Shown piece by piece: positions 46,596 to 58,615 of a stretch of 64,000 nucleotides of DNA. This DNA comes from Arthrinium phaeospermum (taxonomy: Eukaryota; Ascomycota; Sordariomycetes; Amphisphaeriales; Apiosporaceae). A program made the position numbers and the translations under genes. The stretch spans positions 62,001 to 126,000 of the forward strand of contig QYRS01000007.1 of assembly GCA_006503535.1 (NCBI GenBank). Direction: 5' to 3'. Numbering within the stretch: the first letter of the stretch is position 1; each line of letters starts with the position of its first letter. Under the pieces are notes generated by a model, which made no database searches, was not told the DNA's origin, and worked only from the letters and a program-made list of their open reading frames with translations.

Positions 46596-49500
46596 ATGGT
46601 TCACGGGAACTATGGTGGCGGCCTCGATACGCCGCGCACCAATGTTGGCGATGCCACCTACCTCAGCCGCCAGCCGGACTTCGACATGACCCAGGAGCCT
46701 TCCTTCCAATCGCCCCCCGACAAAAACAACCTTTTCCAGCAAATGCGCAATGGCAGATCCGGCGCCGCCTCGGTCCGGACGCCGCGCGGTTCACGCGCGC
46801 CTCTTGGCAACAAACGCAACCTACCCGCCGGCATTGGCGGTGCCGAATTCACCCCCATGCTGAAATCCGCCACTCGCAATAGCGCGCGTCGCAGCTATGG
46901 CGGCAAAGAAAACCAGAATGGCCTTGCAACACCTGCCCTGCGCAAAATCGAAGAGGACGGCGACATGACCAACATTCCTGTCGAGTCCTCCCTCTACGGC
47001 CCGTCGAGGCATTCTTATGTCGAGGCGACGCCAATGCCAGAGACCGACAACACCAGTGACGCCTCGACACCGTTAGTAGTGCCGCCCAGGCGAGGAGGCG
47101 ACAAGGGCCCACTTCACGACGGCAACCAACTTTCTCTGAGAGAACAGGAAAATGTCATCGATAGAATCGAGAAGGAGAATTTTGGTTTGAAGCTGAAGAT
47201 CCACTTCCTCGAGGAGGCCTTGCGAAAAGCAGGCCCCGGCTTCGAGAAGGCCGCCCTGAAAGAGAACACCGAGTTAAAGGTCGACAAGTTTACAATGCAG
47301 AGAGACCTGCAAAAATACAAGAAGCAGCTCGCCAATGCCGAGGCCGACCTCGAAACCTATTCAAAACAGATCCTAGAAGTCCAAGAGCGCGCAAAGAAGA
47401 AGTACGCCGACGAAGGGATGAGGCGCGAAGCTGAAAAGCTACGGAGGGAACTGGACGAGAAGGACGCCGAAATCGAAGAGTTGCATCGGCGATTAGATGA
47501 CGGGAATCGGGATGGAGACAAAATCGAGCAACTCCAGGACGATATAGGTGACCTTCAGGCCGACCTGCGCCAGAGAGAACGCGAGGTCGGGGAGCGTGAG
47601 GAAGAGCTGGAAGTGATCCAAGGTCAGCTAGACGAGACAGAAGAGAAATGGAAGACGGCGGAGCAGCGGATAGCCGAACTTGAAGAGCACGCTGGCTCTA
47701 GTGGCGAGATGGACGAGCTTGCGCAAAAACTGAGATCGGCAGAACGACGAGTCGAGGAGCTGGAACAAAATGCCAGGTCTAATAACGAGCTGGATGATGC
47801 TATCCAGAAGTGGAAATTGGCAGAACAGCGCGTCGACGAGTTAGAACAGCAACTTCGGTCCAACGATGGCCTGGACGAGGCGAAAGAGACTATCGAGGAC
47901 CTCGAGGCCAATGTACGACACCTCGAACAGCAGATGGACGACATCAAATACCAGCTGCAAGAAGCAGTTGCCAACAAGAAGCGCGCCGAGGAGAATCTCG
48001 AAGAGTTGCAGAACGACATGTCCAACAAGTCAGTAGTGACGAAAGGCTCATCTCGCCAGCTTGAGGAAAAGGTCTCCCGGCTTCAAAACGAACTAGCCAA
48101 GTCCCAGGAGAAGTACGAGTTCCTCGAACAACAGGCTGCCGACAAGGACAAGTACCATAGCGACGTCAAGACGAAAGCCCGGCAACTCCTTCAACAAAGG
48201 GAGTCTTGGGAGAAGGAACGACAGGCTCTGACGGCCAAACTGGAGGAAGCATTGAAGGACCAGGGCAGACTGGCAGACGAGAAAGACCTCCTTCAGCAGA
48301 GAGAAGCTTGGGAGGCAGAACGACAGACTTTGACGACCAGTCTAGACACGGCACTAAAGGACCTGAGCTTACGGACCGACGAGAAGAGCCTCCTCCAACT
48401 CCGCCACGACGCTCTGGGCGACGAATCGGCATCGCTCCAGCGGGATGTTGCTCGCCTGGAGAAACAGATTGCTCAGCTTCAAGACGACCTCAAGCAAGAA
48501 AAGGCACATTCACTGCGAATCGAGCAAGAAGTTCGAGACCAGTACAGGGCCGACATTGAGCGCTTGAACGACGAGATATCAGACCTGCAAGCTGAGATAC
48601 GCGAGAAAGATAATCTATACGATAACGACAGCGAGAAATGGGAGAACGACAAGCGCATGATCGAGTCTGAACGAGAACAGGCAGAAGAACGAGCGATGGG
48701 CCTCCAGCGTACCATTGACAAACTCCGTGAAGCCGAAGGTTCGCTGTCAGGGAAGGAGGCGAAGCTGCGAGAAGCGTTGGATAGCGAGACCGACCGCCAT
48801 AGGAGTGAGCAGGCCCTCCTGAGCCGGCAAATCGACGAATTACGACAAGATCTCGAAGCAAGGCAGCAGATGCTGACTGATTTGCGTAACGAGGTCTCTT
48901 CTGTCCGCGACGAGCTCCGTCAGAGCCAGCTGGATGCGCAGACCAAGGCGGAAAAGATCGAGGCTCTGGAGGATGAGCTGGAAATCCTACAGGCTGCCAT
49001 GGATGAAGAGGCCGAAGAAGCCAACAGGGAGCTCGCACAAGCACACGAAGAGTGCGAGGGTCTGCGTGAGCAACTGAGCAGTGCCCAGAATAGTGCCAGC
49101 AGCCCCCGGGCTACCAAGTCTCCAGCGAAATCGCCAGCGAAGTCACCCATGAAGTCACCATCACGTGATGCCAACCGACCAACCAACGAGGCTTTCTCTC
49201 GCCTGGAGAAGCAACTCTCCGACGCCAAAGGTCAAATAAGCAAAGCAGCCAGCGAGAAGAGATCATTGGAGGATCAGATGGCTAGGCTGGACTCGGAATT
49301 ACAGCTCCTACGCACATCACACACCAAGGCCGTTGCCGAGACTGAAGCCGCGGAAGACGAGCTGCGCAGCATACGGAAACAGCAGATGGGATCATACTCG
49401 GCTTCTGCACGTAAGCAGGAGGCTGGCGAGATCCGAATGCAGTTGAGTGAGATGCGCCAGAAGCTACGAGACGCCGAGCGCGCGGCGAACCGGGAAGGAG

Positions 49501-50750
49501 ACAAGTACAGCGATCTCGTACAGGATCTGCAGACTCAAGTCGACATGGTGGAGGATGAGAAGCTGGCGCTCGAGCAGTCTCTGGCCGATGCGCAGCTCGC
49601 AGCGGAGGAAGCGAAGAGCAAGCAGGAGAGGGAAGTGCGAAGGCTCGAGCACGAGATCTACAAACTACAGCACTCGCGCAAATCGCCCGGCAAGCCCACT
49701 CCTGCTCAGGGCCAGGGCATGGACTCGGATGAACGCAAAGAGCTTCGCAGTCTCCTTGAAAAGTCACAAGCCGAAGTCACTGCGCTGGAGCATGACGTCT
49801 TGCAGCAGGCCTCCTTGATCAAGTCTCACAAATCCACTCAGGACAAGCTCCGACAGAAGCTCGATATGGCACGTAGCGAGGCGAGCACTCATCGACAGAG
49901 CGCTCGCAAACTGCGTGTCGACTGCGACCGCCTTCAGAAGGCCATCAAGGAGACAGCAAGTTGGATCAGTGCCAACCCGGACAAGGTGGCTGCCGCCGCC
50001 GCCGCCGCCAACGGGTCTTCCTCCTCCAACAACAACAAGCAGGAGGATCTCCGCCAATCCACCAACTCGCAAGAGTCAGCAGCCTACGCCAGCGCCAAGG
50101 AGCTGGCGCGCGCCGGGCGGGCCTCGATCCGCTTCGAAGACGGCGTGCTCAACGTGGTGGACCAGCGCGACCACGAGGCCGTCATCCGCGCTGCAGACGA
50201 GGCCGCGCGCCGCCACGAAAAGGAGATCCGCGGGCTGGCCCTGCAGATGCAGTTCATGCACGCCCGCTGGGAGCGCGAGTCCCGCCTGCGCTCCGACGCT
50301 GCTTTCGCTAAGAAGTACCTCGAGCTCCGCCTCAGCCTCGCCGAGGCCTGCAACAAGGCCGACCTCCGCGTCCTCGAGCGCATCCACACCCAGCTCGGCC
50401 TCGAGTCCCCCGCGGCCCTGCTGGTGTCTCACCGCCTGTCATCCTCGCCGTCTTCCCAGGAGTCGGCAGCGGCGACAACGAACAAGAAGAACGGGAGGAA
50501 ATCTATCACCTCTTCTTCTGCGAGGAGGCACGATAGGAATGTCGCTGCCGCCGCCGCTACCGAAAGGGCCCGGCATAACCTCGCCGTGTTCGCGTCGGCG
50601 ATCCGTGCCGTGGCCAGGATGCGCATTGGGGCTCGCCAGTGGAGCAAACATGAGGAGACACGCAAGAAGTTGCTCAAGGCGCTGGATAGGGAAAGGAAGG
50701 AGCAGCAGCAGCAGCAGCAGCACCGGGACAAACCGCTTGCATTTGCTTGA
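46596..50750 (+). CDS. Spindle-pole-body coiled-coil scaffold with CM1 and PACT-like regions (Pcp1/Spc110/PcpA type)
   Basis: One 1384-residue exon. Residues 1-175 are disordered with TP/SP sites. A CM1/Cnn_1N motif lies at about 178-265 (SLREQENVIDRIEKENFGLKLKIHFLEEALRK), the gamma-tubulin-complex binding element. A very long coiled coil follows (about 270-1150), with internal duplications: LAQKLRSAERRVEELEQ-type units near 375-425 and LLQQRESWEKERQ/LLQQREAWEAERQ near 530-580. A cluster of SP sites (KSPAKSPAKSPMKSPSR) sits near residue 845. The C terminus has a PACT-like segment (LALQMQFMHARWERESRLRSDAAFAKKYL, about 1210-1240). CM1 plus PACT is the Pcp1/PcpA layout, a gamma-TuRC anchor at the spindle pole body. 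An Mto1/ApsB-type protein is the main alternative. Confidence 0.88.
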   Translation: MVHGNYGGGLDTPRTNVGDATYLSRQPDFDMTQEPSFQSPPDKNNLFQQMRNGRSGAASVRTPRGSRAPLGNKRNLPAGIGGAEFTPMLKSATRNSARRSYGGKENQNGLATPALRKIEEDGDMTNIPVESSLYGPSRHSYVEATPMPETDNTSDASTPLVVPPRRGGDKGPLHDGNQLSLREQENVIDRIEKENFGLKLKIHFLEEALRKAGPGFEKAALKENTELKVDKFTMQRDLQKYKKQLANAEADLETYSKQILEVQERAKKKYADEGMRREAEKLRRELDEKDAEIEELHRRLDDGNRDGDKIEQLQDDIGDLQADLRQREREVGEREEELEVIQGQLDETEEKWKTAEQRIAELEEHAGSSGEMDELAQKLRSAERRVEELEQNARSNNELDDAIQKWKLAEQRVDELEQQLRSNDGLDEAKETIEDLEANVRHLEQQMDDIKYQLQEAVANKKRAEENLEELQNDMSNKSVVTKGSSRQLEEKVSRLQNELAKSQEKYEFLEQQAADKDKYHSDVKTKARQLLQQRESWEKERQALTAKLEEALKDQGRLADEKDLLQQREAWEAERQTLTTSLDTALKDLSLRTDEKSLLQLRHDALGDESASLQRDVARLEKQIAQLQDDLKQEKAHSLRIEQEVRDQYRADIERLNDEISDLQAEIREKDNLYDNDSEKWENDKRMIESEREQAEERAMGLQRTIDKLREAEGSLSGKEAKLREALDSETDRHRSEQALLSRQIDELRQDLEARQQMLTDLRNEVSSVRDELRQSQLDAQTKAEKIEALEDELEILQAAMDEEAEEANRELAQAHEECEGLREQLSSAQNSASSPRATKSPAKSPAKSPMKSPSRDANRPTNEAFSRLEKQLSDAKGQISKAASEKRSLEDQMARLDSELQLLRTSHTKAVAETEAAEDELRSIRKQQMGSYSASARKQEAGEIRMQLSEMRQKLRDAERAANREGDKYSDLVQDLQTQVDMVEDEKLALEQSLADAQLAAEEAKSKQEREVRRLEHEIYKLQHSRKSPGKPTPAQGQGMDSDERKELRSLLEKSQAEVTALEHDVLQQASLIKSHKSTQDKLRQKLDMARSEASTHRQSARKLRVDCDRLQKAIKETASWISANPDKVAAAAAAANGSSSSNNNKQEDLRQSTNSQESAAYASAKELARAGRASIRFEDGVLNVVDQRDHEAVIRAADEAARRHEKEIRGLALQMQFMHARWERESRLRSDAAFAKKYLELRLSLAEACNKADLRVLERIHTQLGLESPAALLVSHRLSSSPSSQESAAATTNKKNGRKSITSSSARRHDRNVAAAAATERARHNLAVFASAIRAVARMRIGARQWSKHEETRKKLLKALDRERKEQQQQQQHRDKPLAFA

Positions 50751-51489
50751 TGATACGTCATGTTTTAGTATAGGGCGAAATATGGAATAGGGGGAACAAC
50801 AAGGCTGTCATGAGAACAAGGCCATTAGGAGGGCGTTACGTAGGATCCTCAAGGATAAGGGGTTCCAGCATTTTGAAAGGTTTCCTGAAGTCTGGATACA
50901 GCGTATTACCATACGTGATTCGTTTGTACTATTTTGCCCGTACGGTTTATTGCACATCATCACGAACGCTCTTATACCCAAACCAATGGAATTAATGCTC
51001 CGAGGAGGCCTGTAAACGAGTGATATCGTTAGTTCATATGTGCATTTACTATGCTACCTTCATCAAACCTCCACTCTATAGCAAACTCCCAAAGTCCCCA
51101 GATGCATGTGTCAAGGCAGGCTTTTTGGTGGAGGTCAACAAAGTGAACGTTTGGGAAGAGGAAAACTGACTGCCCAACATGCACGCCATTCCCGTGCAAT
51201 TCATTGCGTCTACTGCGTCCCCTCGGAACCAAGAATCTCTTTGGTCCAACCCATTTCGAAGCCGTAACCTAATCCAGGTATTTCTCCATGCCCGTGCTAC
51301 AGCTCAATACACCCCTTCCATGTACAAATAGTGGAGGGTGAAGGGGCATGATCTTTTTATACCTGCCCCCGCAAATCGTGAAAAGGCGCATATATCGTTT
51401 CTTCGGGCAGGATGCGCGGCCTGCCCTGCCATTTGCTCTTTGGGGTATCCTTGGCCCCCAAAAATAAACCGCTCGTGATCATTATAGTT
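50751..51489. other. Convergent scaffold/metacaspase spacer
   Basis: 3' flanks of two convergent genes; no gene recognised. Confidence 0.7.
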
Positions 51490-53579
51490 TTACATGACAA
51501 AAAGGAGATTCGTGTCTGATAACAAACTGCTACGTTAGTATGTGCATTCATCATTCCTTCTAAACTCCCTTTTCAAACCCGCGAATTGACTAGGGGTCCG
51601 GAAGCCAGATATGTGTGGTGGAACTGACCGAGTGGGTGGCTGCATGAGAGTTGAGGCTTCTGAGTGTAGCGTGTTGCCAGTTCGTCGCGGATGCTGTTGA
51701 GTAGCTGCACGTAGCTCTGTTGAGGGTTCTTCTTGAGTGCCGTGATGAATGCCCATGACATGGCCCCGGTAGCTTGTGAAGCAATGGTAGCATCAGCCCT
51801 GTAGAAATGTGATGTTAGCAAATGCCCGAGTGTGTCGATGCCACATGAAAGCACATGAACAAACAACAGCAGATCCCCGACCTCCCGCAATACCGGTGCG
51901 GTCCAACGTGACTCGTCGCCCTAGACGCAAAGTCCCAACCGTATGGTAGGCTGTACTTTGGTCTAGAGCGTAGTAGTATAACTCCCAGCCTCTCCCGGTA
52001 TATACACATAGATGAAGCATCCCAAGAAGCGCCGCTTTTCCAATCCGTTCCAAACTTTTTCCAACGCACCAACGCCACGGCCCTTATGTGCTCATATAAA
52101 TAAATGCCCATGCTGCGAAGCCCGATCTAAGTCCCCGCGGCGGTTCTAACTGATGTATACATGGACAGGCGAATAGAGGTACCACATGGCTGGGGTATAC
52201 TAATAAGAAGAAATGGTAATGAGAGGGTGTACGAACGATGTTTGGTCGTCTTTGCTGCCTGAGAGCATGACGACATCTGCGGGAGACGTCTTGGTAGCCA
52301 TGGTTCGGTTGTATGCATCGTCGCCGTTGGTGGCCTTCTTGAAGAAACTCATTACGTTCTTCGCGACGCCACCCATATCGCCCTGGCTGTAAGACGAGAT
52401 GACGCCCAGGAGGCCTTGGCCGGCTTCCTTGGCCAGATTGGGTTCCTTGAGCACGCCCTGCGTTGAGTAGATATAAGGAAGGTCGAGGGCAGTCCCAGAA
52501 TGGCACGAGTCGAAGATGGCCGTCAATCGCACGCCCGGTTGCAAAGGTCGAACCATGATTCTGTGCATCTCATCATCTGTTATGTGGCCGACGGATCGGA
52601 AGTCCACGGGGTAAATGACCTCATCGTAGCCATCGGCTTCGTCACCGTCCAGGTCCTTGGTCTGTCCACCATGACCTGCACACAATATGTGTGATTAGCC
52701 CGGTTCACAGGGGTAGAAGAAATGTGGTCCGCACTTACCGGAGTAGTGGAAGAACAGTGAGTCGTTGGGCCTCGCATCCTTGACCAGCCAATGCATGGCA
52801 CGCAGGATGTTCTGTTTCGTCGGCTGGCTCATGGGATTTTGCTGATCGTCCGTCAGGATAACCATGTCCTCGCGTTTGTAACCGAAGTGCTCAACCAGGT
52901 AGCCCGACATGTTCTTCACATCGTTGATGCATCCGCGAAGCTGCCCTCGCTGGCCGAAGTAATTGATGCCAATCAGCAGCGCTTTTCGACGTCCGGTACA
53001 GTTACTATATTGAAACGCATATCCCTGGGGAGCTCCATGGCCGAAGCTTTGTGGAGCGACAGGAGGCGGGGGCGGGGCTTGGTAGGCGTTCGATGCTACA
53101 TGGGTCACGTTACGGTCAGTCGCCGGAGCTCTCGAAACCAGATATCTCTCCCGTGGAGGAGGACGTACGAGGTCTGCCGTAGTGGCTCTGTTGCGGTGGT
53201 TGTCCGTAGCCGGCGTATTGTGGTTGAGGGGGGCCCTGTGATTTCATATTAGTCCATGTTGGCAGGGCAGGGCAGGGCAGGGCAGGGCAGGGCAGGCAGG
53301 GCAGGCGGGCATGGAGATGGAAGCCCCGTGGGGATTGTGCTCACCTGGTTGTAGCCGTAGGGCTGCGGAGGGGGAGGTCCTTGGCTGTAGCCGTATTGAG
53401 GAGCTTGCGGGGGATAATTGTATCCATGAGAAGGACTGCAAGCGCATTAGTCGGGCGTGGGATCTTCAGACAGGTCTGAATGAATCATGACGTCGCAGGT
53501 CCTTCATCACGTACGCGCTGTAGTACTGCTGGGGCGGCGGAGCGCCATAGCTCTGACCCGGGTAGCCGTAGTTGGACAT
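51490..53579 (-). CDS. MCA1: Type I metacaspase
   Basis: Seven exons: 53515-53579, 53345-53435, 53169-53235, 52739-53095, 52237-52675, 51629-51798 and 51490-51515. They give 404 residues with all phases consistent. The N-terminal prodomain (about 1-100) is Pro/Gln/Tyr/Gly-rich, typical of type I fungal metacaspases. The caspase-like domain starts [23 protein letters not shown]. The catalytic His is in FFHYSGHGGQ, split by an intron, and the catalytic Cys is in [13 protein letters not shown]. The last exon is only 26 nt (DTNLLFVM), supported by GTCAGT, TACTAAC and TATCAG; the longer read-through frame is rejected. Metacaspases are Ca-dependent cysteine proteases that cut after Arg/Lys and act in stress responses, ageing and clearance of protein aggregates. 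The gene is convergent with the spindle-pole scaffold. Confidence 0.95.
53261..53308. repeat. GGCAG pentamer repeat in metacaspase intron 2
   Basis: About nine GGCAG units, the last ones imperfect, lie inside the intron 53236-53344. Confidence 0.85.
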
Positions 53580-56500
53580 GACAAGGAGATTGTCTGGGAG
53601 TTACGGGTTTGGTGCTGGCGATGGTGGACTGTACCCCGGCAAGACGCCGAAGAGGCGACTCAACGAGTGAGTGAGCGGGACTTCAGACGGCGGTTGAATC
53701 TTGGTCGAGGTGCTGGGCCAGGGGCAAGTTCTTATAGGCAAGAAGGCTTGTGTTAGTGAGCGAGAACTCGTAGACGTGGAGGCGCCGATGGGCTCAGTAG
53801 CTAGCAGGTATCGTGGCCAGAGGCGGAGCGCGTTGTGATGGTGGTGGTGGTGGTGGTGGTGGTGGTAGTGGATGTATTGCTTAGGATAGGTAGGTATGAT
53901 GATTACTTGGGAATAGACGGACTAGCACAGCTCGCGCGTACCGGATGTGGTAAGCTTGGGTCGCCAGCTATCTTTTTTTTTGTCTCTCTGCCCTAGGGCC
54001 CGAGCAGAGAGAGGCGGACAAAGGCGACGGACGACCCAAGGGCGCAGCCAAAGATTCGCTACCAATGCGCGTCGTACATGCGACAATGCGGCCGGGGACG
54101 ATGGGAAACAAATTTCTTGGACTTACAGCGAACAGGGATGCAGATGTTGGAGAGGGACCACAGGTCTGGCAATATGCTGCTACGTTGGGACTAACCTAGG
54201 TAGTTAGCCGGGCCACACGCCTTTTGCTTTCTTTCTCTTTTTTTTTCTTCTTTTTTTCTTCTCCCTCACTCTCTTGGACAAGGGGCTGGCCGGAGATGTA
54301 CGAATGTATCTCTATCAGTCTATCTTGGGCGCGCAGGTGTTAGTCCAACGGGCAGCGCGGACGGGATAGTCGAGAGGAGCTGCTTTCTACCGGTGGAGGT
54401 GGAGGCGGAGAGAGGGTGTTCTGACTAGATGTGAGATATAGGATGGGATGTTACTTGGGAAAATCCAATAGCGGATAAGCAGACGGTAGCTAGACAGTCA
54501 CGGCACAACTCAGTGTCTGTATGGCAGTGTATGCGAGTGGGAGAGCTCCAGCTGTCTGTCTGTCTGTATGAGTGACTGGTGATGGATGGTAGGTAGGAGG
54601 AGGATGAGCGCTTGTGGAGGTAGGTCTTTAGGCTGGCCTTGGCAAAGAAGCATGGCACATGGCTCTCTCTGAGTGACTGGAGTGAGCGAGATCGATCAAT
54701 TGATCTGATTGATTGAGGGAGGTATGTACTACTACTACGTACATCAGCACAGCCCGGGCCATTCCACCGTGAACTTGATGTACTTAGCCTTGGTGGGCGA
54801 GCCTGGTGGGCTTGCAGGTACCTACAAGTAGCCATCCCACGCACTCCAGCTGTGTCAAACATATGGCGGGGTTGTCGGGTTGTCGTCGATCATTTCAATT
54901 TTCCCCATCCAACCTTCATTTGCTGCTCTTCGCCGACCTCCTCGAAGAGCTCCTGCATCTGCCATTCGTTCCGAGCTCTTGCTTGCAAGCCCCCAGACCG
55001 CACCGCAGGCACGCACCAGCCAGGTATGCAGAAAGAGAGGTATTGATGCAAATCCCTCGGCGAGTTGGTAGGCGCCCTTTTCCAGCACCCTAATCCTCTT
55101 AACCCCTCGTGCCTCGCTCTGGGGCCCAGCACGAAAACTTAGCTACCGTGCTCCGTAGTACCTAGGTAGTAGCTGTTTCTAGGTATCAACACCTTACCTG
55201 TGTACCTAATCTCTCTAGCCATCTCGCCATCTCAGCCTCAAAACCCTTTCAGCCGGCACGAGACCCACCCGGACATTGAATCATTGGCGGCGCCCGAAAG
55301 AGAGCCTATGCCATGTGTGTCTGCCGTAACTACATACAACAAACACTAATGGACGAGAAAAGCTTTCCCTTGGCGTTACCTGGCTATCTGTCATAAATTT
55401 AAAATGCTGATGTCTCTTCAGCTCCCATCTCCTGCTCCAAGCATTGCGTTCAGCTCGGGTCCCTTCCCCCGCCGCACATGATATTCGCGTATATACGTCA
55501 CCTAGAGGTATAGCCCTCCTGATTGGCCGAGGCGGTTATTCGATCAACATGATGAATATCGCAGTTGAGAACCACGGGTACCAATCAAACGTCGCTCGCC
55601 AAATCTGTATACTTATCAATGGCTCGCTTAACCTAGGTCCCGCCCCTAACACTCCTCCCTGCCTCTGCTACATCGCAAGACATGCAGCAGCAAAGACATT
55701 CGGTCTCACTAGCGGTGCTGTCAGATTAGCCTCTCGCTCAACCATGTGCTGACTGACACATCCAGACCTGTAGTACATGTGAAGCTAGCAATACTAACTA
55801 CGGGATGGAGAATTTTGTAATTTCGGACCCTCCTTTTCCTTTTTCCCACCGGGAGAACGATTCGGCTGCATACTCGTTTGGAGTTGAGGGCTACGGAGTA
55901 CTTTTCAAGCATGCATGCACTTGCCGTCGTCTTGCCTTCGCTGTCATGTCGGCGGATCGCCTACTTTCCGGCATTGTCCAATCGTATCTCGACAATGGAC
56001 TTACAGCTGCCGTCTTTCTGACAAGTTGCCAGATCCGGACAGCCGGTCTGTTTTGCGTTCATTTCCGTCGCGTTTGACTTACTTGCCTTGCCGGTCGCGC
56101 TGGGCAAAGGCACTTTTCTGCAGAACCCTTTCCAGGCAGAGTTCCTCAAGCCGGTGGCATCCACCTGCAAGCTCGGTGTTACTGCTTCTCCATTGCTGCT
56201 GTCCGGCTGGGGTTTCGGAATTCAATGGTTGCAAGTCTACTGCATACATCCGGACAGTATGAGGCTGATGCATGTTTAGCCGTTGAGGTTATCCCAGACT
56301 ATTAGATGTCCGCCGGTGCCCCCGTGGGTATTGTCTGTCCCATGTTCCAGAAGTGTGGTAGACGCCATGTGTAGTTTCCGCTTTAGCACCACGATACCAG
56401 GACTAGTTCCCCGGCGCCATCTACCAGCACATCGAATGTTAACCCACATCGGAGCTTTTGGCGTTGTTCTAGACCTTCGTCGCAAGGCAGCGGTGCTTTG

Positions 56501-58615
56501 TTGCGATGCTCTGGGGTCTCCAAATCCCCGAGGCGTCCTGGCAGAGGGAACATCGTTTTTCCCGATGCAAGACAGCCCAATCCGGCTAAGTGACGGTGAT
56601 GCCGGCTTGCCTTGGCTGGCCTGAAAATATGTCCATCCCCGCCAATCACAGGCTGCATAGAGCATGCACACAGCAGTACGGCTTGTCTCTTCTTTGGGTG
56701 GAAGTCTCCGAAGACGGTGCTGCCTCTGCCTCTGCCTCTGCCGCGTGCTGTATCGGTTCTTCTCGCTCGCTACCGAGGGCGCCTTGGATATCATCCTGGG
56801 ACGACACAGATATCCCTTCAACGTAGCCGCCGGTCGTGAGCTAGAGCATGCTAAAGACAATTCAATGTCGGCTCACAGAGCCCCAACCGGCATGTAGTCC
56901 GGCAACCCACTGGATAGAAGATTATTGTTTTGATCGACAGGTACTGGCAGCTAGCTTTTGCCACCATTGCGACCTTGGGAAGACTCTATCTGCTTGGGCT
57001 GTTCGGAGGCCAACGCTGCTGGCCAATGAAGGGGCGGCCGAGCGGCAGTGCTGCTGCTCGTACGGCGCGCGCCCCAAGTACCACGGCCCCCACCACCTAC
57101 ATTGCTGCTTTCTATCATATCTCCGGTCGGTCGTCTTACGCCGGGAGTCGCCGCCATGACGGCTGTATTGATAATCCGCAGCGGTCTGCATCCTCCTCTG
57201 AGACAGATTAACTCCGTTCCGCTTGCTTACGTGATGTTCGTCGTGGGGTTATCTATGGATGGGTGTCATCTTGCATGCGAGCAGCACCACTTCGGAGGCT
57301 GGTGAACCATACGAGACGAGGTAAAAAAAACTCTTGCACTCAGGCAGGCATCTTCTCCCATCAGACCGCCCGGCACACCTCCGCCATATCTCTGGCGACC
57401 TCTGTACCGACTGAGCTCTTTGTTACATACATGCATCCATCCATCGTCTCCCGTTGGTAGTGCCTCTTGACCACAGCAGTGCTGCCCGCAACTCGAGCTG
57501 TCTATTCGTCCTCAAGTGTCTAAGTTGGCAAAGCCACTTCAAGCCTGGTAGCTTCCGACTATTGTTCTCATACCGCAACTGCACAGTCACTGCATACTAG
57601 CTGCATAACACCGCAACTCACCCGGTGTAGCCGTCTGGGCCTGAACTCCTTAATGCTGAGTCAATCCTTACGAACGTAAGCAAGTCCACCGCCACGCATG
57701 CTCGGGCGTAGGGCTGAAACTGTGACGAGGAAATGTAACCAGCCATGCATTTAGCTCTGTTTACCTCGATGTATACTTATGTAACCCAACAGCAGGTCGA
57801 TTTGTTGTCATGCCCGAAGGGTACTATAGCTCCATTAGGGAAACGCACATGCCTTTCTAGCGATGAATAGAAGCATATGCCTACTTTATATGTTTGAGCG
57901 GTCTAAACGTCCATATTCAACCACATTAGCATCAATACTCTTGCGCCCTTTGACTCTGACGTGGGTTGAAATGCAACAAACTAATCGTCCAGTCCTGATA
58001 GCAAAGGAAAATTTAGCCGGCCTGTCTTGTGGTATTGCGTAGTCCAAAAGAGGCATCTCTACCAGGGGAGACAATCGAATCACAGCATTCATACATCTGG
58101 AACATGCCATATAGGAAAACCGTTCAAGTCGCAAGTCGAACCTCACTTCCCATGCTATGTGTGTCTGCATATGTGCCTGACCTCAAATCAGTTGGTTCTG
58201 ACAACATAGATTCATACCAATTCATCGATTGAATCCATCAGTCGGCCGTCGCCCCTTTGGCTCAGTGGCACATTCAACAACATCATGTCGCTCCTGGGCA
58301 CTGATGTGCTATTCACCAGGTCCTTGTGGGTTCGTTTGACCCGCTCCTGTATCACAATGTTGGTGGCATTTGCATTGTCGACATATATGTACCCAATCAG
58401 AGGTATCACTTAAGGACAGAGTCCCATAGCTTGCCGGCAAGTCCCGACTATGCTGCGTTGTTATTAAAAGCTACTAATTCCCCGGATAATCCTATAACAC
58501 CTGTTAACTATCGCTCATGGGGGGAAAAAAAACGATAATCAAGCACCTGCTGCTCCGAACCCCAGGGGACGGTCGCTTCATATAAAGGGGTGGCCATCCG
58601 CACCTTCTCTCCCTC
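53580..58615. other. 5-kb spacer upstream of the metacaspase
   Basis: The part near the metacaspase (53.6-54.9 kb) is probably promoter and leader; it has a GGT repeat at 53838-53867 and pyrimidine tracts at 54222-54265. From 55 to 58.6 kb only short, unconvincing frames are visible. Confidence 0.55.
53838..53867. repeat. (GGT)n microsatellite
   Basis: About nine to ten GGT units upstream of the metacaspase start. Confidence 0.85.

Noticed and set aside
56276..56860. 194-codon minus-strand frame
   Set aside because: Begins at TTG, low-complexity RQ repeat from a short microsatellite, no family resemblance.
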